From contig NZ_LT629705.1 of assembly GCF_900103875.1 (NCBI RefSeq), positions 186,001-250,000 of the forward strand: a stretch of DNA of 64,000 nucleotides. Direction: 5' to 3'. Origin of the DNA: Pseudomonas arsenicoxydans (GTDB taxonomy: Bacteria; Pseudomonadota; Gammaproteobacteria; Pseudomonadales; Pseudomonadaceae). Positions within the stretch are counted from its first letter, which is position 1. Each line of letters starts with the position of its first letter. Shown here piece after piece: positions 46,675-55,719 of the stretch. The notes beneath the pieces are model-generated. The model was given only the letters and a program-made list of their open reading frames with translations, was not told the origin of the DNA and searched no databases. Made by a program: the position numbers and the translations under genes.

Positions 46675-48120
46675 TCAGTCGTGATGCTCGCGGGCGCGCT
46701 TGAGCAGTTTCTTGCAGCGCTCGGACAAATGCAGCACACGCAGGTGTTTGCCGGCCTTGTCGTAGCGTTCACGCAGCGTCTTCAGCGCGGCGATGGCCGA
46801 GTAGTCGACAAAGCTCAGGTGCCGACAATCGATCGTCACGACGGGCGGATCGTTGGCGGGATCGAATTGATTGAGAAATGGCGTGGTCGAGGCGAAGAAC
46901 AGCGTGCCATGCAGGTGATAAAGCTTGCTGCCGTCGGCTTCAAGATGACTGTCGGCATAGAGCTCGCGAGCCTGCTGCCAGGCAAAGTTGAGCGCAGCAA
47001 TGATGATCCCGCAGAGCACGGCAGTCGCCAGGTCGGTGAACACGGTAATGACCGTGACAGCGATGATGACCAACACATCGTTCAGCGGCACCTTGTTCAG
47101 CACCCGCAACGACGCCCAAGCGAAGGTCTGTTGCGACACCACGAACATCACGCCGACCAGGGCGGCCAACGGAATGCGCTCGATCAGCGGCGAGAGAAAC
47201 AGAATGAACAACAGAATCAGCACCCCGGACACCACCCCGGACAATCGTCCGCGACCGCCGGAACTGAGGTTGATCACCGTCTGGCCGATCATCGCGCAAC
47301 CGCCCATGCCGCCCAATACACCGGAGACCATATTGGCCGCGCCCAGCGCCACGCATTCGCGATCCGGGAAGCCACGGCTCTCAGTGATCTCGTCGGTGAG
47401 GTTCAGGGTCAACAAGGTTTCCAGCAGACCGACCAGCGCCATCAAAATCGCGTAGGGCGCGATGATCCGCAGGGTGTCCAGGCTCCACGGAATGTCTGGC
47501 AGCGCAAACGTCGGCAAGCCGCCAGCGATGTGCGCCATGTCGCCGAGGGTGCGCGTCGGCAAGCCGAGCACAAACACCGCCAGTCCCACGCCCAGAATCG
47601 CCACCAGCGCCGGTGGCACCGCACGCGTCAGGCGCGGCAGCAGGTAAACGATCGCCATCGTCAGCGCCACCAGCCCGGTCATCAGGTAGAGCGGCGCGCC
47701 ACTGAGCCAGGCATCACCGCTCTTGAAATGCTCAAGCTGAGCCAGCGCGATGATGATTGCCAGGCCGTTGACGAAGCCGAGCATCACCGGATGCGGCACC
47801 ATCCGCACCAGTTTTCCGAGCTTGAGCAGCCCGAACGCCAGCATGATCAATCCGCCCAGCAACACCGTGGCCAGCAAATACTGCACGCCGTGCTGCACCA
47901 CCAAGGCAACGATGACCACGGCCATCGATCCGGCCGCACCGGAGACCATGCCCGGGCGTCCGCCGAAAAGCGCGGTCAGGGTGCAAATGATGAACGCGCC
48001 GTAAAGCCCCATCAGCGGGTTGAGGTGAGCCACCAGCGCGAAGGCGATGCATTCGGGAAGCAGGGCGAAAGAAGTGGTGAGTCCGGCCAGGACATCGGCG
48101 CGCAGACTTTTTGATTTCAT
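46675..48120 (-). CDS. SulP-family anion transporter with STAS domain
   Basis: A 481-residue membrane transporter. About ten to fourteen hydrophobic segments are followed by a C-terminal STAS domain (about 385-475) with HGTLFFASTTPFLNQFD and VTIDCRHLSFVDYSAIAAL. The family moves sulfate, bicarbonate or other anions, often with Na+ or H+. No carbonic anhydrase or cys gene is adjacent to tell which. Single gene. Confidence 0.9.
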   Translation of the reverse strand: MKSKSLRADVLAGLTTSFALLPECIAFALVAHLNPLMGLYGAFIICTLTALFGGRPGMVSGAAGSMAVVIVALVVQHGVQYLLATVLLGGLIMLAFGLLKLGKLVRMVPHPVMLGFVNGLAIIIALAQLEHFKSGDAWLSGAPLYLMTGLVALTMAIVYLLPRLTRAVPPALVAILGVGLAVFVLGLPTRTLGDMAHIAGGLPTFALPDIPWSLDTLRIIAPYAILMALVGLLETLLTLNLTDEITESRGFPDRECVALGAANMVSGVLGGMGGCAMIGQTVINLSSGGRGRLSGVVSGVLILLFILFLSPLIERIPLAALVGVMFVVSQQTFAWASLRVLNKVPLNDVLVIIAVTVITVFTDLATAVLCGIIIAALNFAWQQARELYADSHLEADGSKLYHLHGTLFFASTTPFLNQFDPANDPPVVTIDCRHLSFVDYSAIAALKTLRERYDKAGKHLRVLHLSERCKKLLKRAREHHD

Positions 48121-48206
48121 GGCTGATCAGACACAACAGGAAAAGAGGGAGCGGATGTTACGGAACTGGGGGCGACCCGGCCAGTTGTCGGGCTGCTGAG
48201 ACCGTA

Positions 48207-48296
48207 ATCGCGGGCAAGCCCGCTCCCACAGGGATTGTGTCGTCCGCAAAACCGTCGAACGACACAGGACCTGTGGGAGCGGGCTTGCCCGCGATA
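48207..48296. repeat. REP pair in inverted orientation
   Basis: ATCGCGGGCAAGCCCGCTCC at 48207 onward and the inverse GGAGCGGGCTTGCCCGCGAT ending at 48296, between the SulP and epimerase genes. Confidence 0.9.
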
Positions 48297-48321
48297 AACG
48301 ATGACGCGATCTAGAGCGAAC

Positions 48322-49215
48322 TCACACCATCTCGTCACGAATCCAATCAACCACCGACGTCCGCTTCGGCGCCCAACCCAGCAATTCACGGGCATTCTTG
48401 CCACGCACCCGGCTGTTGGAGCCCAGGCCATAGTTGGCCATTTCATAACCCCACTCGGCTTCGGCATCCTTGAGCGGCCAGTCTTGTGGCGCGTCCAGTT
48501 TCAAGGCCTGCGCCATGGCGGTGGTCATGTCGATGAACGACGCCTCACCGCTTTCAACGAAGTAGAACGTGCCCGGTACATTCTTGGTCAGCGCCAGCAG
48601 GTAAACGCACACTACATCTTCAATGTGCACGTTGGACCAGATGTTCTGGCCAGTGCCAACATGCCGCACCACGCCACTTTTGCGCGCCTGTTTCAGCAAA
48701 CGTGGCAGTTGCACGCTGTCGCGATTGACCCCCAGGCTGTGGCCGTAGATCAGGGTGTTGCAGATCACCGCCGAGTTCACACCGTCTTTTGCGGCAGCAA
48801 GAATCAGGTTATCGATGGCTACACGAGCGGCCTTGTCGACGGTCGGTTCCGGCAGGTTGTCCTCGAAGTAGATGACGTCGCTGGATTTGCCGCCCGACGC
48901 ATCGCCGACGATGCTCGAGCCGCTGGTGTGCAGGAACACTTTGTTGGAACCGCGCAAGGCATTGAGCAAGGCCTCGACTGCGCCGCGATGGTCGCTGCTG
49001 GCGGCATTGATGACGGCGTCGGCAGCCCGGGCTTGTTCGGCCAATAGCGCGCTGTCGTCAAGCGTACCGATCACCGGCGTGATGCCCAGTGCGCTCAGCT
49101 CATTGGCTTGTTCTTCGCTGCGAACCAGGCCGGTGACCTTGTGGCCAGCCCGGACCAGACCGGTGGCAATAGAGCCGCCGATGAAACCAGCAGCGCCGGT
49201 AACGAATACGTTCAT
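48322..49215 (-). CDS. NAD(P)-dependent epimerase/dehydratase family protein
   Basis: A 297-residue extended short-chain dehydrogenase. The nucleotide motif FVTGAAGFIGGSIATGL is at the N-terminus, and the Ser/Tyr region is HTSGSSIVGDAS. The usual YxxxK is weak: the stretch VDKAARVAIDNLIL has no clear Tyr, so it may be an atypical member acting as a reductase or a regulator-like NAD(P) binder. The start at 49215 follows a GGGAG site. The LysR gene just upstream may regulate it. Confidence 0.85.
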   Translation of the reverse strand: MNVFVTGAAGFIGGSIATGLVRAGHKVTGLVRSEEQANELSALGITPVIGTLDDSALLAEQARAADAVINAASSDHRGAVEALLNALRGSNKVFLHTSGSSIVGDASGGKSSDVIYFEDNLPEPTVDKAARVAIDNLILAAAKDGVNSAVICNTLIYGHSLGVNRDSVQLPRLLKQARKSGVVRHVGTGQNIWSNVHIEDVVCVYLLALTKNVPGTFYFVESGEASFIDMTTAMAQALKLDAPQDWPLKDAEAEWGYEMANYGLGSNSRVRGKNARELLGWAPKRTSVVDWIRDEMV

Positions 49216-49318
49216 GGAGAAACTCCCTGCGTTAATAAGTGATGCAACGAGTATCAGGGACTGATCGCAGGCGAAAAATCCCTGTTGACCCAATTCACTC
49301 TTGCGCAGGAATCACGAA

Positions 49319-50230
49319 TCAGCCCTTGAAGTCCGAACTCGCGTAGACCGCCAACTTGCCCTGGATAAAGTCCAGGAAACACTGAATCCGCAAGGCCAGT
49401 TGCGAGTTTCGGTAGTACACCGCGTTGATCGGCTGACGGTAGCCGCTGTTGAACTCGGCCAGCAGCACTTTCAAGCGCCCGGCACGAATGTCCTCGATGG
49501 TCATGAAATGCGAGAGGCTGGCAATGCCCTGGCCTTCCAGCGCCAGTTGCCGGACCGTCTCACCGCTGGATGCGCCGATCGCCGCCTCAATCGGCCAGCG
49601 ATCACCATGCACATAGCGCAACGGCCAGTGGTTGAGGCCTTCGTTGTGGGTAAAGCCCAGCAATGAGTGCCCGCTCAATTCCTCGACAGTCTTGGGCGTG
49701 CCGTGTTGCTCAAGGTAAGCAGGGCTGGCAACGATGTGCAGCGGGCTGCAACCCAGCGAGCGGGCGTGCAAGGTCGAGTCGGCCAGCGTGCCGATGCGGA
49801 TGGCAATGTCGGTGCTTTGTTCGAGCAAGTCGATGATCAAGTCGTTGCTGTTGAGTTCAAGCTGGATGTCGGGGTAGAGCCTGCGAAACTCATCGATGTA
49901 CGGCACGATGGCGTGCAGCATGAACGGTGATGCCGCGTTGATCCGCAGGCGCCCGGACGGGGTTTGTTGACGGGAATTGAGGCGTTCTTCAAGTTCGTCC
50001 ATCTGATCGAGAATCAGCTTGGCGTGCTCGAAGAAATACTTGCCTTCCTCGGTCAGGTCCATGCGCCGCGTAGTGCGGTTGATCAGCGTGGTATCAAGCT
50101 TGGCCTCCAGCCGCGACAGCGTGCGGCTGACCGCCGAAGGCGTTTGCCCGACCTGTTCGGCCGCAGCGGAAATAGACCCGCACTCAATCACGCAGACGAA
50201 AATCTGCAATTCATCGGATCTGGCTTTCAC
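49319..50230 (-). CDS. LysR-family transcriptional regulator
   Basis: A 303-residue regulator of the CrgA/AaeR-like type: N-terminal HTH (GSISAAAEQVGQTPSAVSRTLSRLE) and a substrate-binding domain (about 90-290). It sits between the epimerase gene downstream and the MdaB-like gene upstream, all on the same strand, so either may be its target. Its effector is not deducible. Confidence 0.92.
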   Translation of the reverse strand: MKARSDELQIFVCVIECGSISAAAEQVGQTPSAVSRTLSRLEAKLDTTLINRTTRRMDLTEEGKYFFEHAKLILDQMDELEERLNSRQQTPSGRLRINAASPFMLHAIVPYIDEFRRLYPDIQLELNSNDLIIDLLEQSTDIAIRIGTLADSTLHARSLGCSPLHIVASPAYLEQHGTPKTVEELSGHSLLGFTHNEGLNHWPLRYVHGDRWPIEAAIGASSGETVRQLALEGQGIASLSHFMTIEDIRAGRLKVLLAEFNSGYRQPINAVYYRNSQLALRIQCFLDFIQGKLAVYASSDFKG

Positions 50231-50288
50231 GGATGCCCCTCATTCAAAAACTGGCTTGATAGTAGCTGGATGCGGGGCAAAAGGAACC

Positions 50289-50879
50289 TTACGCTGGCAG
50301 ACCGAACACCTCGGTCAAATGCTGCTCATAGCGTGCGACATCGGCTTCGATGTTCGGGCGTTTCATGACGTCGACACACAGGAACGTCGGCAGGCCGGTC
50401 ATGCCGAGGAACTCGTTGGCCTTGTGGAACGGGAAGTACACCGCATCCACGCCCTTGGCTTCGAAGAAGTCGGTCGGGTCGTCGAAGGCTTGCTGCGGCG
50501 CGTTCCAGGTCAGCGACAACATGTATTGCTTGCCGTGCACCAGACCACCGCTGCCGTATTTTTGCGAGGCGTCGGAACGGGTGCGGCCGTCACTGGCGTA
50601 GAGACTGCCGTGACCTTCGGTGAAGACTTCGTCGATGTACTTCTTGACGGTCCACGGCGCGCCCATCCACCAGCCGGGCATCTGATAAATGATCACGTCG
50701 GCCCAGAGGAATTTGGCGACTTCTTCGGCGACGTCGTAACCCTCGTCGATGAACGTGGTTTTCACGTCCAGACCGCCGCGATCCAGCACGCTCAGCGCAG
50801 TGTCGTGCAGGGTGGTGTTATAGCGGCCATCGGAGTGGGCGAATTTTTTGCCGCCATTGAGCAACAGGACTTTTTTCAT
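50289..50879 (-). CDS. NAD(P)H quinone oxidoreductase, MdaB-like
   Basis: A 196-residue flavodoxin-fold enzyme with FAD site and substrate pocket: MKKVLLLNGGKKFAHSDGRY and later IIYQMPGWWMGAPWTVKKY. It matches the MdaB family of NAD(P)H:quinone reductases that reduce quinones by two electrons and limit redox cycling. The start at 50879 is selected over a longer frame. The YgiN-like gene faces it divergently 163 bp away. Confidence 0.88.
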   Translation of the reverse strand: MKKVLLLNGGKKFAHSDGRYNTTLHDTALSVLDRGGLDVKTTFIDEGYDVAEEVAKFLWADVIIYQMPGWWMGAPWTVKKYIDEVFTEGHGSLYASDGRTRSDASQKYGSGGLVHGKQYMLSLTWNAPQQAFDDPTDFFEAKGVDAVYFPFHKANEFLGMTGLPTFLCVDVMKRPNIEADVARYEQHLTEVFGLPA

Positions 50880-51042
50880 GAAAGGTCTCATAAGGGTCAG
50901 AAATTGGATGGCGGCAGGTTAGCGATCTGCCTCGCGCGGAGTAAGCGGCCAATGGGCAAAATTCATTTGACCCACACGCACGAATCGACCAGCAATTGTT
51001 GCCGTAGACTTGCGGCCGATTCTGACTTCATGAGTTTTTTTG

Positions 51043-51357
51043 ATGAGTGATTTGCAAGGTTTTATCCTGCACGCCAAGACCCGCCCGGAAAAATCCGACG
51101 CCTTCGAAGCGTTTTTCAGCGGTTATGTAGAGGCAAGTCGCGCCGAGCCTGGCTGCATCGAGTACCACATGCTGCGCGATAAACAGGACCCGACGCTGTT
51201 TATCTTCTATGAGATCTGGCAGTCCCAGGCCGACCTCGATGTGCACTCGAACCTGCCGCACATGGCGCAGTTCCGGGAGATGCGCATGGAGTACCTGGAA
51301 CGGGATTTCGATATCCGCGCCATCGACATGCTCAGCCCGTCGTCTGCTACCCGCTGA
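51043..51357 (+). CDS. Antibiotic-biosynthesis-monooxygenase family (YgiN-like) protein
   Basis: A 104-residue ABM-fold protein: FILHAKTRPEKSDAFEAFF, then EPGCIEYHMLRDKQDPTLFI and FYEIWQSQADLDVH. It is related to YgiN quinol monooxygenases. In Escherichia coli mdaB and ygiN are neighbours, and here the MdaB-like gene is divergent, which supports a shared quinone-redox role. The last 11 bp overlap the convergent TauE/SafE pseudogene. Confidence 0.82.
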   Translation: MSDLQGFILHAKTRPEKSDAFEAFFSGYVEASRAEPGCIEYHMLRDKQDPTLFIFYEIWQSQADLDVHSNLPHMAQFREMRMEYLERDFDIRAIDMLSPSSATR

Positions 51358-52112
51358 TCAGCAAGTGGCCGCCGAGCAGACCGAGGCCAATGAAGAACAC
51401 TCGCTTGAACAGCACGGCGCTGATCCGCTGGCGCAGCCATTGGCCCAGTAACATGCCGAGCACTGCGGGGATCAGCGCCAGCAGCGACGCACTCAATTCG
51501 CCGCCCCCCAAAGCGCCGCGCCAAAACAGGCCGCCAGCCAGCGCGAGCGTCGAAACGGTGAACGACAGCCCCAGCGCCTGCACCAGTTCATCCCGGGTCA
51601 AGCCGAGGGCTTGCAGATACGGCACTGCCGGGAATTACGAAGACGCCGGTGGCCGAGGTGATGACGCCCGTCACCAGTCCGCACAGCGGGCCAAGCCAGC
51701 GCTCGCCTGGGCCATCGATGCGCAAGGTCGGCAGGAATAAACCGCTCAACGCGTAGAGCAACAACGCAGCGCCTAAACCCCGCACCACCCAATGACCACC
51801 CGCCATGCCAATCCACAGCGTACCGACGCCGGTGCCGATGAAGATCGCCAGCAGCATCGGCCACAGGCGTTGGACCAGCCCACGCAAGTGCCCGCCGAAT
51901 GCCAACTGCCAGACATTGGTGAGGGTCGCCGGGATGATCAACAATGCAGCAGCCTGTGACGGTGCCATAGCCAGGCCGAGCAAGCCCATGGCGATGGTGG
52001 GCAGGCCGAGCCCGATGACGCCTTTGATCATACCGGCCAGCAGGAAGGTGGCGATAACCAATAACGAAAGGGCAAGGCCGAGGTTTTGATAGAACGCGGC
52101 GAGAGTATTCAT
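51347..52112 (-). pseudogene. TauE/SafE-family sulfite/anion exporter, frameshifted
   Basis: The N-terminal part (MNTLAAFYQNLGLALSLLV to TGVFVIPG) and the C-terminal part (AVPYLQALGLTRDELVQALG to GLLGGHLLISG) are in different frames. The join needs removal of one G in the CCCGG run at about 51629-51633, where VIPAVPYLQ is the expected family sequence. About 254 residues and eight hydrophobic segments would result. It is either a real single-base insertion that inactivates the gene or a sequencing error. It is divergent from a LysR gene that may regulate it. Confidence 0.82.
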
Positions 52113-52214
52113 GGGGCTATGGTGAGCCTCGACTGGCCGCTTGAAAATCTGCCATATACTGAGGCTGCCTCTTGCTTTGACAGAGGCTGGAAATTTCGCA
52201 GCGGTCGCTGACGC

Positions 52215-52308
52215 CATCGCGGGCAAGCCCGCTCCCACAGTTGGCCGATGTGAATATGAATTTTCTATTCACTGAAGATCCCTGTGGGAGTGGGCTTGCC
52301 CGCGAAGG
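52215..52308. repeat. REP pair in inverted orientation
   Basis: ATCGCGGGCAAGCCCGCTCC from 52215 and an inverse copy with one change (GGGAGTGGGCTTGCCCGCGA) to 52308, between the TauE/SafE pseudogene and the LysR gene. Confidence 0.9.
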
Positions 52309-52345
52309 CGTCCGCCCAGACAACAAACCTCCTGAGGCGGTGACA

Positions 52346-53230
52346 ATGCACTTCGACCTGACCGACCTGCGCCTCTACCTGCATATCCTCGACAGCGGCA
52401 ATATCACCGCCGGAGCCGCCCGCAGTCATCTGTCTCTGGCAGCGGCCAGCGCGCGAATCCGCGCCATGGAGTCTTCGCTGGGTATCGAGTTTCTGCAACG
52501 TGGCCGTCGCGGTGTCACGCCCACTCCTGCCGGTAAAGCCTTGGCGCAACACGCCCGCCTCCTGCTGCAACAGGCCGAACGCATGCAACAAGAACTCACC
52601 GAATACGCCAATGGCGTAAAAGGTCAGGTGCGCCTCTTGTGCAACACCACGGCGATCACCGAATACCTGCCGGAGTTGCTCGCCGACTTCCTGCGCGCCC
52701 ATCCCAACCTCGACATCGACCTGCAAGAACTGCCTAGCGCCCGCATTACCCACGCCTTGCGCCAAGGTGCGGCAGACTTGGGCATCGTGTCCGACGCCGT
52801 GGACACCGATGGCCTGCAGACCCGCCCGTTTCGCGACGATCCACTGGTGCTGATCATGCCCCGCGATCACCCATTGGCAGAGGCCGGAACGCTGAGTTTC
52901 AGCGACACCTTGCGCCACGACTACGTCGGCCTTAACGCCAACAGCGCACTGGCGGTGTACCTGGACGAACAGGCGCTGCACGCTGGCGCACGCCTGCAGA
53001 TTCGCATCCGCGCCGACGGCTTCGATGGCGTGATGCGCATGGTCGCGCGAAGCGCCGGGCTGGCCATCGTGCCCTTGGCTGCCGTCGAGCGCTTGTCGGG
53101 TGAACGCCCCTTCAAGAGCCTCGCCCTGCAAGAACCTTGGGCCCGGCGCAAACTCTTGCTCTGTGCCCGGGACTTTGCGGCGCTGCCCGGTTATGCCAAG
53201 GCGCTGCTGCACGCCTTGACTCTCCCCTGA
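52346..53230 (+). CDS. LysR-family transcriptional regulator
   Basis: A 294-residue regulator with HTH (ITAGAARSHLSLAAASARIR) and an effector domain. The start at 52346 has a GAGG site; an earlier in-frame start would lie in the REP element. It is divergent from the TauE/SafE pseudogene, the usual layout for LysR control of an exporter. The wider effector domain begins near residue 90. No effector known. Confidence 0.92.
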   Translation: MHFDLTDLRLYLHILDSGNITAGAARSHLSLAAASARIRAMESSLGIEFLQRGRRGVTPTPAGKALAQHARLLLQQAERMQQELTEYANGVKGQVRLLCNTTAITEYLPELLADFLRAHPNLDIDLQELPSARITHALRQGAADLGIVSDAVDTDGLQTRPFRDDPLVLIMPRDHPLAEAGTLSFSDTLRHDYVGLNANSALAVYLDEQALHAGARLQIRIRADGFDGVMRMVARSAGLAIVPLAAVERLSGERPFKSLALQEPWARRKLLLCARDFAALPGYAKALLHALTLP

Positions 53231-53275
53231 GGGGCAGACTTTACCCTTGAGTTTTCATCTTCAAGGACAGAGACG

Positions 53276-53851
53276 ATGGGCAAGCGAATTCTGGTGATTC
53301 TCGGCCATCCCTCGAGCAACAGCTTCTGCGCCGCACTGGCGGAGCGCTATGTACAGTCGGCGTTGCGCGCCGGGCATGAGGTGCGCCAGCTCTTTTTGGG
53401 TCGAATGAATTTCGATCCGGTGCTGCGTGAAGGTTATCAACAGGTCCAGCCACTGGAGCGTGACTTGCGCCACGCCCAGGCGGATATTCTGTGGGCCGAG
53501 CAACTGACGCTGGTCTATCCGATCTGGTGGGGCGGAATTCCGGCCCTGCTCAAGGGCTTTTTTGATCGGGTGTTCCTGCCAGGCTTTGCCTTCAAATACC
53601 GCGAAGGCAAAGCCTTTCCCGACAAACTCCTGCGCGGTCGCAGCGCGCATTTACTGGTGACCATGGACACGCCACCCTGGTATTACCGCTGGGTCTATCG
53701 CATGCCCGGGTTGCACCAGATCCGCAAGACCACCCTCGCCTTCTGCGGTATCGAACCTCGGCGCACGTTGACGTTCGGCCCGATTCTTGGTGCAAGCGAC
53801 GGTCAGCGTGAAACCTGGTTGCGGCAAGCCGAGGCTATCGCGCGCCGTTGA
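53276..53851 (+). CDS. NAD(P)H-dependent oxidoreductase (flavodoxin-like fold)
   Basis: A 191-residue enzyme of the NAD(P)H dehydrogenase (quinone) family. ILVILGHPSSNSFCAALAE opens the flavin-binding fold, and LVYPIWWGGIPALLKGFFDRVF is the conserved middle segment. It is followed 48 bp later by a MerR gene in the same direction, which may be its regulator. Substrate unknown. Confidence 0.9.
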   Translation: MGKRILVILGHPSSNSFCAALAERYVQSALRAGHEVRQLFLGRMNFDPVLREGYQQVQPLERDLRHAQADILWAEQLTLVYPIWWGGIPALLKGFFDRVFLPGFAFKYREGKAFPDKLLRGRSAHLLVTMDTPPWYYRWVYRMPGLHQIRKTTLAFCGIEPRRTLTFGPILGASDGQRETWLRQAEAIARR

Positions 53852-53899
53852 GTGTGCCGATAATGCGCCAGGCGTCACCACTGAGAAAAAGGACTTTTC

Positions 53900-54271
53900 A
53901 TGTACATCGGCCAAGCCGCTCAACGATCCGGAACGACGATCAAGAGCATCCGCCATTACGAGTCGATCGGCCTGCTGCCTGCCGCTCAGCGGCAAGGCAA
54001 ATACCGCGTCTATGACCAGCCAAGCATCGACCTGCTGATTTTCATCAAGTGCGCTCAACAACTGGGTTTCCGGCTCAAGGAGTTGCAGGCGATTTTTGCC
54101 GGGCATCAGGGACAGGCAATGCCATGGTCATTGGCGCGGCAGGCCATCGATGCCAAGAAGCGCGAAATCAGCGCGCGGATCGCCACGCTTACCCTCCAAC
54201 ACGAGCAATTGGTCGAGTTCGAAGCCAACCTCGAACAGGCCAGGGCCGACTGCCCATTGGAAAGTCTTTGA
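53900..54271 (+). CDS. MerR-family transcriptional regulator
   Basis: A 123-residue regulator: winged HTH MYIGQAAQRSGTTIKSIRHYES, then the IGLLPAAQRQGKYRVYD wing, and a coiled-coil dimerisation helix (LQAIFAGHQGQ to ATLTLQHEQLVEFEANL). Only one cysteine remains near the C-terminus (CPLESL), so a metal-thiolate sensor of the CueR type is unlikely. It may control the oxidoreductase gene upstream. Confidence 0.9.
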   Translation: MYIGQAAQRSGTTIKSIRHYESIGLLPAAQRQGKYRVYDQPSIDLLIFIKCAQQLGFRLKELQAIFAGHQGQAMPWSLARQAIDAKKREISARIATLTLQHEQLVEFEANLEQARADCPLESL

Positions 54272-54380
54272 GGGCAATGCGCGTTTCTGGACAGCTCAAT
54301 GTCGACCCCAGACAACTGGCCGGGGGATCGGCGCTATAGGGTGCGACTTCAGTTCTCTAGTCCACTGTCCCGGAGTCCAC

Positions 54381-54725
54381 ATGACCGCACCGATTACCGT
54401 CCTTCGCGATACCCACCCACTGCCGGTGCTCGACGCCTGCAAATGGGAAAAACTCGAAGGCGACCCGCACACCGTCAACCTCAATGCCTACACCAGCGAA
54501 GACGGCAGCAAGATCATGGGCACCTGGATCTGCACGCCGGGCAAGTGGTACGTGGAATACGTGAAGTGGGAATACTGCGATTTCCGCGAAGGTTATTGCA
54601 TCATCACCCCGGAAGGGAAAGAGCCGATCCACCTGCGTGCCGGCGATATTTTTGTCATCGAGCCGGGGATGAAAGGCACCTGGGAAGTGGTTGAAACCGT
54701 ACGCAAGTATTTCGTGTTTGCCTGA
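54381..54725 (+). CDS. Cupin domain protein (DUF861/Cupin_3 type)
   Basis: A 114-residue cupin with the (S)-ureidoglycine-aminohydrolase-like fold: GTWICTPGKWYVEYVKWEYC, FREGYCIITPEG and LRAGDIFVIEPGMKGTWEV. Ligand residues of classic metal cupins (two His) are largely absent, so a binding rather than a metal-catalytic role is possible. The ATG at 54381 is preceded by CGGAG. It is followed by a hairpin. Confidence 0.85.
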   Translation: MTAPITVLRDTHPLPVLDACKWEKLEGDPHTVNLNAYTSEDGSKIMGTWICTPGKWYVEYVKWEYCDFREGYCIITPEGKEPIHLRAGDIFVIEPGMKGTWEVVETVRKYFVFA

Positions 54726-54728
54726 TGC

Positions 54729-54764
54729 AAAAAGCCGGGGGACCACCCGACGTGGTCTCCCGGC
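54729..54764 (-). terminator. Terminator downstream of mmsB
   Basis: GCCGGG-G-GACCAC and GTGGTC-T-CCCGGC form a strong stem. Read on the minus strand it is followed by five T. It lies about 60 bp past mmsB and just after the convergent cupin gene. Confidence 0.7.
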
Positions 54765-54821
54765 AAATAGCGTTACACGATCTTGTGGCGAGCCCCCTCG
54801 CCACAATCCCGGAAAGTCCCC

Positions 54822-55709
54822 TTATTGGGGTTTGCGATAGCTGTTGATGATCGCCGAGAAGTCTTTACCTCCCTCTCCACGCTGGCTCATCGCCTGATAC
54901 ATCTGCTGGGCCACCGCGCCGAGCATCACCGGTTGGTGCGCCTGACGTGCCGCTTCCGTGGCCAGTCCCAGATCCTTGAGCATCAGTTCTGCACCAAAGC
55001 CGCCGGTATAACCGCGCGACGCCGGCGCCGTTTCGACGATGCCCGGCCATGGGTTATACATTTCCGAACTCCAGCAACGCCCGGTGGAACTGTTGATGAT
55101 CCCGGCCAGCACCGTGGTGTCGATCCCCAGTGCATCGCCCAGCGCCATGGCTTCACTGACGCCGACCATGGAAATCGCCAGCAGCAGGTTGTTGCAGATC
55201 TTGGCGATTTGCCCGGTGCCGACTTCGCCGCAATGAACAATGTTACGGCCCATTTGCGCCAGCACTGGTTGCAGGGTGGCGAACAGTTCAGGCGTGGCGC
55301 CGACCATGAAGGTCAGTGTGCCGGCCGCCGCACCGCCCGTCCCGCCAGACACCGGCGCATCGGCCATGGCCACGCCTTGCTTGGCGGCAGCCGCGGCGAC
55401 ATCGCGCGCGGTTTGCGGATCGATGGTGCTGCAATCCACTGCAGGCACACCTTTGCCGATACCGGCGAGCACGCCGTCCTCACCCAGCCACACGCTGCGC
55501 ACATGCACAGCGGCAGGTAGCATGGTGATCACCATTTCTGCGTCTTGAGCCGCTTCACGCGCCGACGCGCTGATGCTGCCGCCCAGTTGCTCCAGCTCAG
55601 CCAGAACGGTCTTGTTCAGATCGACCAACCGCAGCGAGTGGCCAGCCTTGATCAGGTTGCGCGCCATCGGGGCGCCCATGTTGCCGAGACCGATAAAAGC
55701 GATTTTCAT
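54822..55709 (-). CDS. mmsB: 3-hydroxyisobutyrate dehydrogenase
   Basis: A 295-residue NAD-dependent beta-hydroxyacid dehydrogenase of valine degradation, oxidising 3-hydroxyisobutyrate to methylmalonate semialdehyde. Motifs: FIGLGNMGAPMARNL (NAD binding), DAPVSGGTGGAAAGTL (substrate) and GQIAKICNNLLL with the catalytic Lys. It lies 10 bp after mmsA in one operon, and its product is the mmsA substrate. Confidence 0.95.
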   Translation of the reverse strand: MKIAFIGLGNMGAPMARNLIKAGHSLRLVDLNKTVLAELEQLGGSISASAREAAQDAEMVITMLPAAVHVRSVWLGEDGVLAGIGKGVPAVDCSTIDPQTARDVAAAAAKQGVAMADAPVSGGTGGAAAGTLTFMVGATPELFATLQPVLAQMGRNIVHCGEVGTGQIAKICNNLLLAISMVGVSEAMALGDALGIDTTVLAGIINSSTGRCWSSEMYNPWPGIVETAPASRGYTGGFGAELMLKDLGLATEAARQAHQPVMLGAVAQQMYQAMSQRGEGGKDFSAIINSYRKPQ

Positions 55710-55719
55710 GTCCGGCTCC

